Origin: Arthrobacter sp. EM1
GTDB lineage: Bacteria; Actinomycetota; Actinomycetes; Actinomycetales; Micrococcaceae
Direction: 5' to 3'
NCBI RefSeq assembly: GCF_029964055.1
Contig: NZ_CP124836.1
Span: forward strand, 1,178,001 to 1,242,000
Length of the DNA: 64,000 nucleotides
Made by a program: the position numbers and the translations under genes. Positions 27,355 through 37,046 of the stretch are shown piece after piece. The stretch's first letter is position 1; each line of letters begins with the position of its first letter. Below the pieces are notes generated by a model. It was not told where the DNA came from and ran no database searches. It was given only the letters and a program-made list of their open reading frames with translations.

Positions 27355-29328
27355 TTGGGAATCTTGGAGACCGTCCGCAACCCGCAGGACCTGAGTAAGT
27401 TGTCCGAGGCGCAGCTGGACCGGCTGACAGCCGAGGTCCGGGACTTCCTGATCGCCAACGTCTCCCAGACCGGCGGCCACCTGGGCCCGAACCTTGGTGT
27501 GGTGGAGCTCACCATCGCTGTGCACCGGGTCTTCGATTCTCCCCGGGACAGCATCGTCTTTGACACCGGCCACCAGTCGTACGTGCACAAGCTCCTCACC
27601 GGACGCCAGGATTTCAGCACCCTGCGCCAGCAAGGCGGTCTGTCGGGCTACCCGGACCGCGCCGAATCAGAGCACGACATCGTCGAAAGCTCGCACGCAT
27701 CGTCCTCGCTGTCCTGGGCGGACGGGATCTCCCGGGCCCGGCAGCTCACCGGCGACGGGGACCGCTACGTTATCGCCGTGGTGGGTGACGGCGCGCTGAC
27801 CGGCGGAATGGCCTGGGAAGCCCTCAACAACATCGCGGCCGACAAAAAGCGCCGGGTGGTGATCGTCGTAAACGACAACGGCCGCTCCTACGCCCCGACC
27901 GTGGGCGGATTCGCTGACTACCTCGCCTCGCTGCGCCCCACCATCGATTCCTTCCGCGCCGCCCCTGCCTACGAAGGCACCTTGGACTGGTGGCGGCGCA
28001 AGCTGCAGAACGGCGGACCCGCGGGCCAGTTCACCTACCGCAGCCTGCACGCCATGAAGAAGGGCGTTAAGGACTGGTGGGCCCCGCAGGGTATGTTTGA
28101 GGACCTCGGGATGAAATACATCGGTCCGGTCGACGGCCACAACCTCCAGGCCATGGAGCACGCACTGTCCACCGCGAAGAATTACGCCGGGCCGGTGATT
28201 GTGCATGCCATGACCGAAAAGGGTCACGGCTACGCGCCCGCCCGCGCACACGAAGCGGACCAGTTCCACGCCGTCGGGATTATTGACCCGGAGACGGGAG
28301 CGCCAACCGAGGCCGGCGGAGCGAAATCCTGGACCGCCGTCTTCGCCGACGAGATCGCCGAGATCGCCGATGAGCGAAAGGACATCGTCGGCATCACCGG
28401 CGCCATGCTGATCCCGGTCGGCCTGCACAAGTTTGCTGCCCGGCACCCGGAGCGGGTGTTCGACGTCGGCATCGCCGAACAGCACGCTCTCACCTCCGCC
28501 GCCGGCATGGCGTTCGGGGGACTGCACCCGGTCGTCGCTGTCTACGCGACCTTCCTGAACCGCGCCTTCGACCAGCTCCTGATGGACGTCGCCCTGCACA
28601 AAGCCGGTGTCACAATCGTCCTGGACCGGGCCGGCGTTACCGGGCCCGACGGCGCCAGCCACCACGGCATGTGGGACATGGCCATGGTCCAAATCGTGCC
28701 AGGCCTGCACCTCGCCGCGCCCCGGGACGCCAACCGGTTGCGTGAGGAGCTGCGCGAGGCCGTCGCCATCGAAGACGCCCCCAGTGTGATCCGTTACTCC
28801 AAGGGCACTGTCGGGGCCGAAGTTGAGGCGGTCGAGCGGCTCAGCGACGGCGTGGACGTGCTGGCACGGCGCCCGGTCGGCTCCAGCGAGAACGACGTCC
28901 TGATCGTCAGCGTCGGGGCCATGTCCGAACTCGCCCTGGACGTCTCCAACCGCCTCGGGGCGCAAGGCATCAGCTCCACAGTGGTGGACCCCCGCTGGGT
29001 CCTGCCGGTCCGGAAATCCATCGTCGCCCTCGCCTCCCACCACCGGCTCGTCATCTGCATCGAGGACGGGGTCCGCGCCGGCGGGGTCGGGTCCCGGATC
29101 AGGCAGGAAATGCGCGCCGCCGGAGTGGACACCGCCCTGAACGAAGTGGGCCTGCCGGTGGAATTCCTGGACCATGGAACCCGCAGCCAGGTGCTCGAAC
29201 GGGTCGGCTTGACCGCCCAGCAGATCACCCATGACGTCGTGGCTCAGGTCCTGGGGACCAAGGTACCGTTCGCGCGTCCCCTCCCCGGCCAGGAACACCC
29301 CAGCACCGGCAGCCTGCCGATTCTGTGA
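27355..29328 (+). CDS. dxs: 1-deoxy-D-xylulose-5-phosphate synthase
   Basis: 657 residues, TTG start with AAGGAGGGG 4-5 nt upstream. Condenses pyruvate and glyceraldehyde 3-phosphate; the first step of the MEP isoprenoid pathway, using thiamine diphosphate. Seen are [17 protein letters not shown] with the catalytic His (about 40), [16 protein letters not shown], the ThDP motif [16 protein letters not shown] (about 145-160), the transketolase pyrimidine domain with Glu in [20 protein letters not shown] (about 375) and [11 protein letters not shown]. Length is normal. Its stop overlaps the DUF402 start (GTGA), so it leads an operon with that gene and the next. Confidence 0.96.
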   Translation: MGILETVRNPQDLSKLSEAQLDRLTAEVRDFLIANVSQTGGHLGPNLGVVELTIAVHRVFDSPRDSIVFDTGHQSYVHKLLTGRQDFSTLRQQGGLSGYPDRAESEHDIVESSHASSSLSWADGISRARQLTGDGDRYVIAVVGDGALTGGMAWEALNNIAADKKRRVVIVVNDNGRSYAPTVGGFADYLASLRPTIDSFRAAPAYEGTLDWWRRKLQNGGPAGQFTYRSLHAMKKGVKDWWAPQGMFEDLGMKYIGPVDGHNLQAMEHALSTAKNYAGPVIVHAMTEKGHGYAPARAHEADQFHAVGIIDPETGAPTEAGGAKSWTAVFADEIAEIADERKDIVGITGAMLIPVGLHKFAARHPERVFDVGIAEQHALTSAAGMAFGGLHPVVAVYATFLNRAFDQLLMDVALHKAGVTIVLDRAGVTGPDGASHHGMWDMAMVQIVPGLHLAAPRDANRLREELREAVAIEDAPSVIRYSKGTVGAEVEAVERLSDGVDVLARRPVGSSENDVLIVSVGAMSELALDVSNRLGAQGISSTVVDPRWVLPVRKSIVALASHHRLVICIEDGVRAGGVGSRIRQEMRAAGVDTALNEVGLPVEFLDHGTRSQVLERVGLTAQQITHDVVAQVLGTKVPFARPLPGQEHPSTGSLPIL

Positions 29329-29870
29329 GGACCCCCAAGGACCTGGTTCCGGGAGACCTGGTAGTCTCCCGGAACCGCAAATGGAACGGCAAGGCCCACT
29401 GGGTGGTGCCCGGTACCTACCTCGGCGAGGACGTCCACGGTTGGTGGATCTTCCAGGGAACCAACGAGTTCTGTTCGCGTCCGGGCGCCGCGTTCTACAC
29501 CGAATCGGACGCCGTGCTGCTGGTTCCGCGAAGCGGCGAGTACGTCGCCACCTTCTACGCAGCGGGCCATCCCGCCGGCGTCAGGGTGTACGTGGATCTC
29601 GCGACGGACCACGGCTGGCGAACCATCCGCCCCGGCGTCACCGAGTTCCACCTGATCGACATGGACCTGGACGTCATCCGTACCGCGGAGCGCGGAGTCT
29701 ACGTGGACGATGAGGACGAGTTTGCCGAGCACCGAGTGGAGATGGACTACCCCGAGGACGTGGCGGCCCGGATCAGCGCCGCATCGGATCAGCTTTACCA
29801 GGCCGTCAAGGCAGAACAGCCACCCTTCGACGGCACAGACCGCGAATGGTTCAGGAAAGGACGGGCATGA
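29325..29870 (+). CDS. DUF402 domain protein
   Basis: 181 residues, GTG start overlapping the dxs stop. The DUF402 fold (FomD-like) runs about 55-165, with the pattern [25 protein letters not shown] and the acidic [22 protein letters not shown], carrying Asp and Glu residues that bind divalent metal in related nucleoside phosphatases such as FomD and SAV/SACOL Ntdp proteins. Hydrolysis of nucleotides or nucleotide conjugates is therefore plausible but unproven. It sits between dxs and an unknown gene, overlapping both by 4 nt, which argues for tight co-expression. Confidence 0.8.
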   Translation: MRTPKDLVPGDLVVSRNRKWNGKAHWVVPGTYLGEDVHGWWIFQGTNEFCSRPGAAFYTESDAVLLVPRSGEYVATFYAAGHPAGVRVYVDLATDHGWRTIRPGVTEFHLIDMDLDVIRTAERGVYVDDEDEFAEHRVEMDYPEDVAARISAASDQLYQAVKAEQPPFDGTDREWFRKGRA

Positions 29871-30421
29871 GCGGAATTATCCGGGTTTACAAGCGCAACG
29901 ATGAGGGTGTCCTCGAATTCAGGGAGGCCTGGTTTGACGAGGACTACAGCCAATTTGTGATGAACCACGGCGTCGTCGGGCACCAGAGCAAAACCGATGA
30001 GACCGACGTCGCCGACGCCGGCGCTGCCGAGCGACTGATGGATGCCTTCGCCGTGCAGTGCGCCGAAGACGGTTTTGCCGAAATCCCCGAGGACGGGCAG
30101 TTCTGGGTCGTGGCCCAGTATGCACTGAAGACCAAGGGTGGCACGGATCGCGACCGTTACCTCGAGGAAAAGGCCAAGGACGCACTGATCAGCCACCTCG
30201 CGTGGCGGGGCCTCGGAATAGTGGACCGCTCGGAATTTTCCGATTCCAAGCTCAACATCTTTATCCTGACCCCGGACGTCAACAAGGCGGTTAATGCCAT
30301 CAAGGTCTGCATTCGGGGCGAGGACCTCGACTTCACCAAGTTGAGCATCGGCGCCGCTACCGACGGGTCCAGCTTTCGACTCAAGTACTCAGCCAAGCCG
30401 GCGAACAGCTTTAGCCTCTAG
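29867..30421 (+). CDS. Hypothetical protein in the dxs operon
   Basis: 184 residues from an ATG that overlaps the DUF402 stop (ATGA) and follows AGGAAAGGA. No known family is recognised. It starts with a beta-hairpin-like RVYKRNDEGVLEFREAWFDED, has an acidic middle (ETDVADAGAAERLMDAFAVQCAEDGF), no signal peptide and no membrane segment. Codon use matches its neighbours, so it is a real gene. A soluble cytoplasmic role linked to DUF402 or to dxs is suggested only by the overlap. Confidence 0.7.
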   Translation: MSGIIRVYKRNDEGVLEFREAWFDEDYSQFVMNHGVVGHQSKTDETDVADAGAAERLMDAFAVQCAEDGFAEIPEDGQFWVVAQYALKTKGGTDRDRYLEEKAKDALISHLAWRGLGIVDRSEFSDSKLNIFILTPDVNKAVNAIKVCIRGEDLDFTKLSIGAATDGSSFRLKYSAKPANSFSL

Positions 30422-30489
30422 TTCCGCGGGCCGCTCCACGGGCAGCTTGCAGACCATTTTTTGGGGACCCCGACGGAAAGGAATTCCAG

Positions 30490-30708
30490 ATGGCGGCGAA
30501 ATCCGTTGAACCGGGCCGTACCCCGCTGCCGCGGGGGATCTCGGCTCCGGCCCGCCGGGCCCTCGCACACGCCGGAGTCGAGTCACTCGAACAGGTGGCG
30601 GCACGCGGCGGGCGGGGACTTGCCCGAATGCACGGCATCTGTCCGCGGACCCTGGCCCAGCTCCAGGATGCCCTCGACGATCAAGGGCTGGAGCTGACCG
30701 CCGGATAA
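30490..30708 (+). CDS. Small helix-hairpin-helix protein
   Basis: 72 residues, ATG with GAAAGGA upstream. After a short basic tail, GISAPARRALAHAGVESLEQVAARG and LARMHGICPRTLAQLQDALDDQG form two helix-hairpin-helix elements similar to the C-terminal domain of the RNA polymerase alpha subunit and to stand-alone HhH proteins. Such domains bind DNA or proteins without sequence specificity. No enzyme part is present. It lies 68 nt after the preceding gene on the same strand, so it could be cotranscribed. Confidence 0.75.
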   Translation: MAAKSVEPGRTPLPRGISAPARRALAHAGVESLEQVAARGGRGLARMHGICPRTLAQLQDALDDQGLELTAG

Positions 30709-30779
30709 CCCTCCGCGGCCCCGGGCAGCACACCGGACGCCGGCCGCCGCAGCGGCCCGCGGACGGGCCCGGGCCGTTA

Positions 30780-30785
30780 TAGGCT
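30780..30785 (+). promoter_or_regulatory. Predicted -10 element of a leaderless promoter (aldo/keto reductase gene)
   Basis: TAGGCT (in TTATAGGCT) lies 7 nt before the ATG at 30793. No Shine-Dalgarno sequence is present. Confidence 0.5.
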
Positions 30786-30792
30786 GAAGTAC

Positions 30793-31770
30793 ATGACTGA
30801 ATACCGCCGCGTGGGAAATTCCGGACTGACCGTCTCCGTCGTTGGACTTGGCTGCAATAACCTTGGCCGGGCCAATACGGCGACCGAGTCGCAGGACGGG
30901 ACCGACGCCGTGGTGCATGCGGCGCTGGACTCCGGCATAACCTTCTTCGACGTCGCGGACACCTACGGCCGGGAACCGGGACTGAGCGAAACCATGCTGG
31001 GCAAGGCCCTGAACGGCCGCCGCGACGAGGCAGTGGTCGCCACGAAGTTCGGGATGGACATGGGCGGTGCCAACGGCAATGACTTTGGTGCCCGTGGCTC
31101 CCGCCGGTACATCATTAAGGCTGCGGAGGCCTCGCTCCGCCGGCTCGGGACGGACTGGATCGACCTTTACCAGTTCCACACACCCGACCCGCTGACCCCG
31201 ATCGAGGAGACCCTCGATGCCCTCGATGAGCTCGTCAGCAGCGGCAAGGTCCGCTACATCGGCCACTCCAACCGTGCCGGCTGGCAGATCGCCGAAGCCG
31301 AATTCGTGGCCCGTGCCCGCGGTGGAGCCCGGTTTATCTCCAGCCAGAACCACTACAACCTGCTTGACCGCCGCGCTGAGCTTGAGGTCACTCCGGCCGC
31401 GGACGCCTACGGCTTGGGCGTGCTGCCGTACTTCCCGCTGGCCAACGGCCTGCTGACCGGCAAATACGCCAGGGACACCGCACCTGAGGGTTCGCGCCTC
31501 AGCCACACCCGCACGAACCTGGTCCACGACGCCGACTGGGAACAGTTGGCGGCCCTGGGCGCCTTCGCAGCCGAGCGGGGCCTGAACGAGATCCAGGTGG
31601 CGTTCTCCTGGCTTGCGGCCCAGCGCTCGGTGAGCAGTGTTATCGCCGGAGCCACCCGGCCGGAGCAGGTCCGGCAAAACGCCGCCGCCGTGGCCTGGAT
31701 CCCCACCGCCGCGGAACGTGACGAACTCAACGACCTCTTCCCGCGAACGCCGAAAGTCGCGCTTTTCTAG
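30793..31770 (+). CDS. Aldo/keto reductase
   Basis: 325 residues with the AKR catalytic tetrad: Asp54 and Tyr58 (FFDVADTYG), Lys85 (VVATKFG) and His129 (LYQFHTPDP). NADPH-binding residues lie in the C-terminal SSVIAGATRPEQVRQN. It resembles the AKR11/12-like YhdN/YajO group that reduces a range of aldehydes and ketones; the natural substrate is unknown. Soluble and monocistronic, it converges with fadB, with a strong hairpin between. Confidence 0.9.
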   Translation: MTEYRRVGNSGLTVSVVGLGCNNLGRANTATESQDGTDAVVHAALDSGITFFDVADTYGREPGLSETMLGKALNGRRDEAVVATKFGMDMGGANGNDFGARGSRRYIIKAAEASLRRLGTDWIDLYQFHTPDPLTPIEETLDALDELVSSGKVRYIGHSNRAGWQIAEAEFVARARGGARFISSQNHYNLLDRRAELEVTPAADAYGLGVLPYFPLANGLLTGKYARDTAPEGSRLSHTRTNLVHDADWEQLAALGAFAAERGLNEIQVAFSWLAAQRSVSSVIAGATRPEQVRQNAAAVAWIPTAAERDELNDLFPRTPKVALF

Positions 31771-31912
31771 ATGGCCTCGCTGTCGCCCGGGAAACCGCTG
31801 CGCGTGCCCGCACGGCGTTGCGGGTTACTCACGACGCCGGCTAGGCAGCGGCCACTGCGCACCTTATCTGATCGCCCAGCGACCTGAACGCCCAGCGACC
31901 TTAACGCGCAGC

Positions 31913-31947
31913 GGCGGCGGGCTTCAGGAACTCTGATGCCCGCCGCC
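31913..31947. terminator. Bidirectional terminator between aldo/keto reductase gene and fadB
   Basis: GGCGGCGGGC/GCCCGCCGCC form a 10-bp stem, with an inner 4-bp stem TCAG/CTGA separated by one T-T mismatch. It lies 142 nt after the reductase stop and 60 nt after the fadB stop. The 236 nt between the genes hold no ORF; an imperfect direct repeat of CGCCCAGCGACC is also present (about 31873-31900). Confidence 0.6.
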
Positions 31948-32006
31948 GGGAGTGCCGCCGGCATGCGGGGTGTTAGGTCACTTCGACCGTCCGGCCGCTC
32001 CGGGCG

Positions 32007-34169
32007 TTAGGCCGGCTCGGACGCCACACCCGGCGCCAGGAACTTCCGGCCGGTGACACGCTCCGAGGCGCCGACCCGGTCCAGGTACGGGGTGATGCCG
32101 CCAAGGAACATCGGCCAGCCGGCACCGAGGATCATACAAAGGTCGATGTCCTCCGGACCGGCGACGACACCCTCGTCCAGCATCAGTCCGATTTCCTCGG
32201 CGAGGGCGTCCTGAGTGCGGCGCAGCACCTCCCCGGCGGTGGACGGCGAATCCCCAAAGGACATCAGGGCCTGGGTCTCGGCCGGAATGGTCGGCGTACC
32301 GGCCGTCACCGAGGCCGGGTCCCAGATGGACCGGACCCCGTGATCGATCAGGTTCTGCAGGTTCTGCGAGACGGTGAACCGGCCGGGGAACGCAGCGTGC
32401 AGGGACTCCTGGACGTGCTGCGCGACCGGCAGGCCCACCATGGCCCCGAGAACGAAAGGTGTCATCGGCAGGCCCATCGGGCGCAGCGCATTATCCGCCA
32501 CCCCGGCGGGGGTACCCTCGTCGAAGGCGGCCGTCACTTCTCCCATCAGGCGCAGCAGGATGCGGTTGACCACAAAAGCGGGGGCGTCCTTGACAAGTAC
32601 TGCGGACTTCTTCAGGCCCTTAGCCAGTTCGAACGCGGTAGCCAGTACGGCGTCGTCGGTCTTTGGGGCCCGGACAATCTCCAGCAAAGGCATCACTGCC
32701 ACCGGGTTGAAGAAATGGAAGCCGATGAGCCGCTCCGGATGCTCCAGGTCCTCAGCCATGGCGGTGACGGACAGCGAGGAGGTGTTGGTCGCCAGGATGC
32801 ACTCGGGCGAAATGATCGCCTCAAGTTCCTTGAAGACCTGTTTCTTGACGTTGAGTTCCTCGAAGACGGCCTCGATGACGAAGTCGGCGTCGGCGAAGGT
32901 TTCCTTCGAAACCGCGCCGCTGACCAGGGCCTTGGTCCGGTTGGCGGCATCCGCGCTGATCCGCTTTTTTGCCAGCAGCTTATCCACCTCCGCGTGCACG
33001 TAACCCACACCCTTGTCCACCCGGGCCTGGTCAATGTCCGTCATCACCACCGGCACCTTGAGCTGGCGGGCAAAGAGCAGCGCGAGCTGGCTGGCCATCA
33101 GGCCGGCCCCTACGACGCCGATTTTTGTGACCGGACGGGCGAGTTTGCGGTCCGGGGCGCCGGCGGGGCGCTTGGCTCGGCGCTGCACCAGATCCAGGAA
33201 GGCGTAGACAGTGGAACGGAACTCGTCGGTCTGCATAAGGTCCGCTAGGGTCCGGCACTCGAGCTCCGCCGACTCAGCCTGGGTCATGGTGCGGTTTGCT
33301 TCCAGCACGTCCAGCACCTTGGCCGGGGCCGGGGAGGCGTTCGACGTCTTGGTTTCGACAAAGGCGCGGCCCGCGGCGACGGCGCCGGCCCAGCGATCGG
33401 CCACCTCCGGCGCGGCGGGGTCGACGGCATTGGCGCGTTCGGGCGTGAGGGCACCCGCGATAACCCGCGCAGCCCAGGCGACTGACTGCTCGACAAAGTC
33501 GGCGGGCTCGAAGATGGCGTCCGCTACGCCGAGTTTGTAGGCCTGCGGTCCGGTCAGGGTGCGGTTGTTGCTCAGCGGGTTCTCGATCATCACCTTAACG
33601 GCGTTCTCCGGGCCGATCAGCCGCGGCAGGATGTAGACGCCGCCCCAACCCGGGATCAGGCCAATGAACGCCTCCGGCAGTGCCAGCGCACCGGCGCCGG
33701 TGGAGACGGTGCGGTAGGTGGACTGCAGGGCGATCTCCAGCCCGCCGCCGAGGGCCAGTCCGTTGATGAAGGCGAAGCTGGGAACCCCGAGGTTTGCCAG
33801 CGTGGCGTAGACATCGTGGCCGAGTTGGGCCATCCAGAGGCCCTGCTCGCGGCCGCTGACCGATTTGACCGTGGACAAGTCGGCGCCGGCGACCAGGAAG
33901 TACGGCTTGCCGGTGACGCCAACGCCGGCGATCTCGCCACGCGCGGCACGGTCCCGCAGCCCCTCCAGGGCGGTGCCGAGCTCGATCAGCGTGTTCGGGC
34001 CCAAGGTAGTGGGTTTGGAGTGGTCCAGGCCGTTGTCGAGCGTGAGCAGCGCGAAGGTGCCGGGGCTCTTGCCGTTGACAGCCGGCAGCGCGATGTCCTG
34101 GACGTAGGAGTGCGTTACCGTCTCGTTCGGGAACAGCTCGGCAAGCTTATGGAAATCGGCGGCGCTCAT
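32007..34169 (-). CDS. fadB: Multifunctional fatty acid oxidation protein (enoyl-CoA hydratase/3-hydroxyacyl-CoA dehydrogenase)
   Basis: 720 residues from ATG 34169, overlapping the fadA stop (ATGA). It hydrates enoyl-CoA and oxidises 3-hydroxyacyl-CoA with NAD in beta-oxidation. The N-terminal hydratase has the oxyanion and Glu motifs (LALGGGLEIAL and PEAFIGLIPGWGG, about 145 and 170). The dehydrogenase begins with the NAD motif IGVVGAGLMASQLALLFA (about 335), where the second-position residue is Met-Ala-Ser rather than the usual MGxGIA, and has the catalytic His in IGFHFFNPVAVMPLLEIV (about 475). The two C-terminal HCDH domains end the protein. It forms an alpha-beta complex with FadA. Confidence 0.93.
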   Translation of the reverse strand: MSAADFHKLAELFPNETVTHSYVQDIALPAVNGKSPGTFALLTLDNGLDHSKPTTLGPNTLIELGTALEGLRDRAARGEIAGVGVTGKPYFLVAGADLSTVKSVSGREQGLWMAQLGHDVYATLANLGVPSFAFINGLALGGGLEIALQSTYRTVSTGAGALALPEAFIGLIPGWGGVYILPRLIGPENAVKVMIENPLSNNRTLTGPQAYKLGVADAIFEPADFVEQSVAWAARVIAGALTPERANAVDPAAPEVADRWAGAVAAGRAFVETKTSNASPAPAKVLDVLEANRTMTQAESAELECRTLADLMQTDEFRSTVYAFLDLVQRRAKRPAGAPDRKLARPVTKIGVVGAGLMASQLALLFARQLKVPVVMTDIDQARVDKGVGYVHAEVDKLLAKKRISADAANRTKALVSGAVSKETFADADFVIEAVFEELNVKKQVFKELEAIISPECILATNTSSLSVTAMAEDLEHPERLIGFHFFNPVAVMPLLEIVRAPKTDDAVLATAFELAKGLKKSAVLVKDAPAFVVNRILLRLMGEVTAAFDEGTPAGVADNALRPMGLPMTPFVLGAMVGLPVAQHVQESLHAAFPGRFTVSQNLQNLIDHGVRSIWDPASVTAGTPTIPAETQALMSFGDSPSTAGEVLRRTQDALAEEIGLMLDEGVVAGPEDIDLCMILGAGWPMFLGGITPYLDRVGASERVTGRKFLAPGVASEPA

Positions 34170-35428
34170 GCTGCGGCTCCAGTCGTGGTGGTGGTGTAGT
34201 CGGTGCCGTAATCGGCGTGGTGCGGGTTTTCCCAGATGACGGTGGCCCCCATGCCCAGGCCAATGCACATCGTGGTCATTCCGAAGCGAACGCCCGGGTC
34301 CTCGGCAAACTGGCGGGCCAGCTGGTTCATCAGCCGGACGCCGGACGAAGCGAGCGGGTGCCCGACGGCGATCGCACCGCCGTAGCGGTTGACGCGGGGA
34401 TCGTCGTCGGCGATCCCGAAGTGGTCCAGGAAGCTGAGCACCTGGACGGCGAAGGCCTCGTTGATTTCGAACAGGCCGATGTCCTCGATGCCGAGTCCGG
34501 CGTTCTTCAGGGCCTTCTCGGTGGCCGGGACCGGGCCGATGCCCATAACTTCCGGCTCGACGCCGGCGAAGGCGTAGCTGACCAGGCGCATCTTCACCGG
34601 CAGGCCAAGTTCCTCGGCCGCCTCGGCGGAGGCCAGCAGTGCGGCGGTGGCGCCGTCGTTGAGGCCTGCTGCATTGCCTGCCGTGACCCGGCCGTGGGCG
34701 CGGAAGGGGGTTTTGAGCGTGGCGAGGTCCGCCACGGAGGTGCCCGGGCGCGGCGGCTCATCCACCGTGTTGACGGTCCAGCCCCGGCCCGGCTTTATGG
34801 TGGCCACGGGGACCAGGTCCGGCTGGATCTGGTCTTTCGCGTATGCTGCGGCAAGCTTGTCCTGGGAAGCGACGGCGTAGGCGTCGGTGCGTGCCTTGGT
34901 AATGGCGGGAAAGCGGTCGTGCAGGTTCTCTGCCGTGTTGCCCATGTTCAGGGCTGCCGGGTCCACAATCCGCTCGGACATAAAGCGCGGGTTGGGATCC
35001 GCACCGGCCCCCATCGGGTGGTTGCCCATGTGTTCCACGCCGCCGGCGATCACAACGTCGTAGGCACCGAAGCCGATACCGCTGGCGGTGGTGGTCACGG
35101 CCGTCATGGCGCCGGCGCACATCCGGTCAATCGCAAAGCCGGGTACGGTCCGCGGCAGTCCGGCCAGCAGGGCCGCGGTGCGGCCGATTGTCAGTCCCTG
35201 GTCACCGGTCTGTGTTGTCGCGGCGATGGCCACTTCGTCGATTCGTTCGGCCGGCAGGGACGGGTTGCGGCGCATCAGCTCGCGGATGCATTTCACTACG
35301 AGGTCATCGGCCCGTGTTCCGGCGTAGATGCCCTTCTCGCCGGCCCGGCCGAACGGGGTGCGGACGCCGTCGACGAAGACGACCTCACGGATGGTGCGCG
35401 GATTCGGGGTGCTCCGGGTGTGGCTCAC
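34166..35428 (-). CDS. fadA: Acetyl-CoA acyltransferase (3-ketoacyl-CoA thiolase)
   Basis: 420 residues, GTG start with GAGGAG upstream. Cleaves 3-ketoacyl-CoA with CoA in the last step of beta-oxidation. The nucleophile Cys104 is in DRMCAGAMTA, His357 in VGHPLASSG and the second Cys388 in TTMCIGLGMG, preceded by NEAFAVQ; all catalytic residues are present. The next gene fadB overlaps by 4 nt, so the pair forms a two-gene operon, and a perfect palindrome lies 90 nt upstream, the probable regulatory site. Confidence 0.95.
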   Translation of the reverse strand: MSHTRSTPNPRTIREVVFVDGVRTPFGRAGEKGIYAGTRADDLVVKCIRELMRRNPSLPAERIDEVAIAATTQTGDQGLTIGRTAALLAGLPRTVPGFAIDRMCAGAMTAVTTTASGIGFGAYDVVIAGGVEHMGNHPMGAGADPNPRFMSERIVDPAALNMGNTAENLHDRFPAITKARTDAYAVASQDKLAAAYAKDQIQPDLVPVATIKPGRGWTVNTVDEPPRPGTSVADLATLKTPFRAHGRVTAGNAAGLNDGATAALLASAEAAEELGLPVKMRLVSYAFAGVEPEVMGIGPVPATEKALKNAGLGIEDIGLFEINEAFAVQVLSFLDHFGIADDDPRVNRYGGAIAVGHPLASSGVRLMNQLARQFAEDPGVRFGMTTMCIGLGMGATVIWENPHHADYGTDYTTTTTGAAA

Positions 35429-35517
35429 GTGTTACTCCTCATCGAGACCTGGGTGCCGGACCCCTGCCCCGCGCGCAAACGCCGAGGACAGCAGGGAACC
35501 GGGCGACATCAGACAAC

Positions 35518-35537
35518 ATGTTACTTGTCAGTAACAT
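35518..35537. promoter_or_regulatory. Palindromic operator candidate upstream of fadAB
   Basis: ATGTTACT-TGTC-AGTAACAT is a perfect 8-bp inverted repeat in the 181-nt gap between rnd and fadA. It is AT-rich against a very GC-rich background. The size and half-site spacing suit a TetR-family acyl-CoA-responsive repressor; no such regulator gene is in the window. Confidence 0.6.
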
Positions 35538-35609
35538 AGCTGGCAAGGAGTAGGTGGCCGGGCCGCATGGAGGCGGGTTGGCAACGGGCCGGGAGGGCGG
35601 CTGCCGGGC

Positions 35610-36962
35610 TTAGCCTGCTTTGTCCGGGGCCGGCACGGTCTTGGCTTCCTTGACCGGCAGTGGCTGCGGGTTGCGGAAGGCTTCGGCGATGAGCGGGGTG
35701 ACCAGTTCGATCTGCCACCGCCGGGTCCCGAGGTTCGCCAGTTCCTCGGCGATTCCCTCTTCGCTGAACTCCACGGGCGGACGCCAGGAGACACGGCGCA
35801 GGTAGTCCGGGGTCAACAGGTTTTCCAAAGGCATGTTCAGTTCTTCGGCCTTGGCCTGCAGCAGCGGGCGGGCGGTGGCGAGCCGGGCGGCGGCCTCCGG
35901 GTCCCGGTCGGCCCAGACCCGCGGGGGCGGGGGAGCGTTGGTGGGCAGGTGCAGGGGAGGAAGGTCCTCGAGGGCGCGGGCGGCGGTGATGCAGCGCAGC
36001 CAGCGCGGTGCCTCGCGCTGGGCTGCGCGGCCGTGGAAGCCTTTGGTCCCCAGCAGCTGGGGCACGGTGCCGGGCATCGCCTTCGCCGCCGCGACCAGGG
36101 CGGAGTCGGGAATCAGCCGGCCGGGGGCGACGTCGCGGTTTTGCGCCAGCGAATCCCGTTCGAGCCATAGCTCGCGCACCGCGGCGAGCTGGCGCCGGTC
36201 GCGGATCTGGTGCAGTCCGGACGTTTTCCGCCACGGATCGACCCGGGGTGGTGCCTGGCCGGCGCCCAGGATGGCGGCGAACTCCTGTTCGGCGAAGTCC
36301 AGTTTGCCGTCGGCGGTGAGCAGTTCGATAAGCTCCTCGCGCAGTTCGGTAAGAACTTCGACATCCAGTGCCGCGTAGCGGAGCCACGGTTCCGGCAGCG
36401 GCCGGGTGGACCAGTCGGCCGCTGAGTGTTCCTTGGCGAGGCCAAAGCCCAGCAGCTGCTCGATCACCGCAGCGAGGCCCACCCGGGGAAGCCCGGCGAG
36501 GCGGGCGGCGAGTTCGGTGTCAAAGAGTCTGTCCGGCCACATGCCGAGTTCGGAGAGGCACGGCAGGTCCTGGCTGGCGGCGTGCAGGATCCATTCGACG
36601 CCGCGCAGGGCCTCGTTGATGATGCCAAGGTCGCCAAAGGGTTCCGGGTCGATCAGCCAGGTGCCGGAGCCCTCCCGGCGGATCTGCACCAGGAAGGCGC
36701 GCTGGCCGTAGCGGAAACCGGAAGCGCGTTCGGCGTCGACTCCGGCAGGGCCATGGCCTGCGGCGAGGGCAGCCGCGCAGCGTTCCAGCCCGGACATGGT
36801 TTCAATAACGAGCGGCACACCGTCGCGGGGGGCGTCAAGGTCGATCACCTCGGGAACCAGGCTGTCGAAGCCGTCCACGGCGATGTGGGCTGTGGCGTCA
36901 GCGGCCTCGGTCTGATGTTGTACGGTGCCTGCCGTGCTGATTTCCGGAATTTGAGGGGTCAT
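35610..36962 (-). CDS. rnd: Ribonuclease D
   Basis: 450 residues. A 3'-to-5' exoribonuclease that trims tRNA and other small RNA ends. The DEDDy catalytic residues are Asp76 and Glu78 (GVDAERASG), Asp132 (HAASQDLPCL) and Tyr196/Asp200 (YAALDVEVL). An HRDC domain follows (about 255-330, RDSLAQNRDVAPGRLIPD). There is an additional C-terminal helical part (about 340-450) typical of actinobacterial proteins. The ATG lacks a clear Shine-Dalgarno sequence. It follows the DUF3000 gene by 84 nt, a pairing conserved in actinobacteria including mycobacteria. Confidence 0.94.
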   Translation of the reverse strand: MTPQIPEISTAGTVQHQTEAADATAHIAVDGFDSLVPEVIDLDAPRDGVPLVIETMSGLERCAAALAAGHGPAGVDAERASGFRYGQRAFLVQIRREGSGTWLIDPEPFGDLGIINEALRGVEWILHAASQDLPCLSELGMWPDRLFDTELAARLAGLPRVGLAAVIEQLLGFGLAKEHSAADWSTRPLPEPWLRYAALDVEVLTELREELIELLTADGKLDFAEQEFAAILGAGQAPPRVDPWRKTSGLHQIRDRRQLAAVRELWLERDSLAQNRDVAPGRLIPDSALVAAAKAMPGTVPQLLGTKGFHGRAAQREAPRWLRCITAARALEDLPPLHLPTNAPPPPRVWADRDPEAAARLATARPLLQAKAEELNMPLENLLTPDYLRRVSWRPPVEFSEEGIAEELANLGTRRWQIELVTPLIAEAFRNPQPLPVKEAKTVPAPDKAG

Positions 36963-37046
36963 GATGGGTTTAGTTTACCGATAACACGGTGCTGCGGGCC
37001 GCGCATCCGCCAAAAGGAGTCGGTGTGCCCGTCCTTGCGGCCGATG

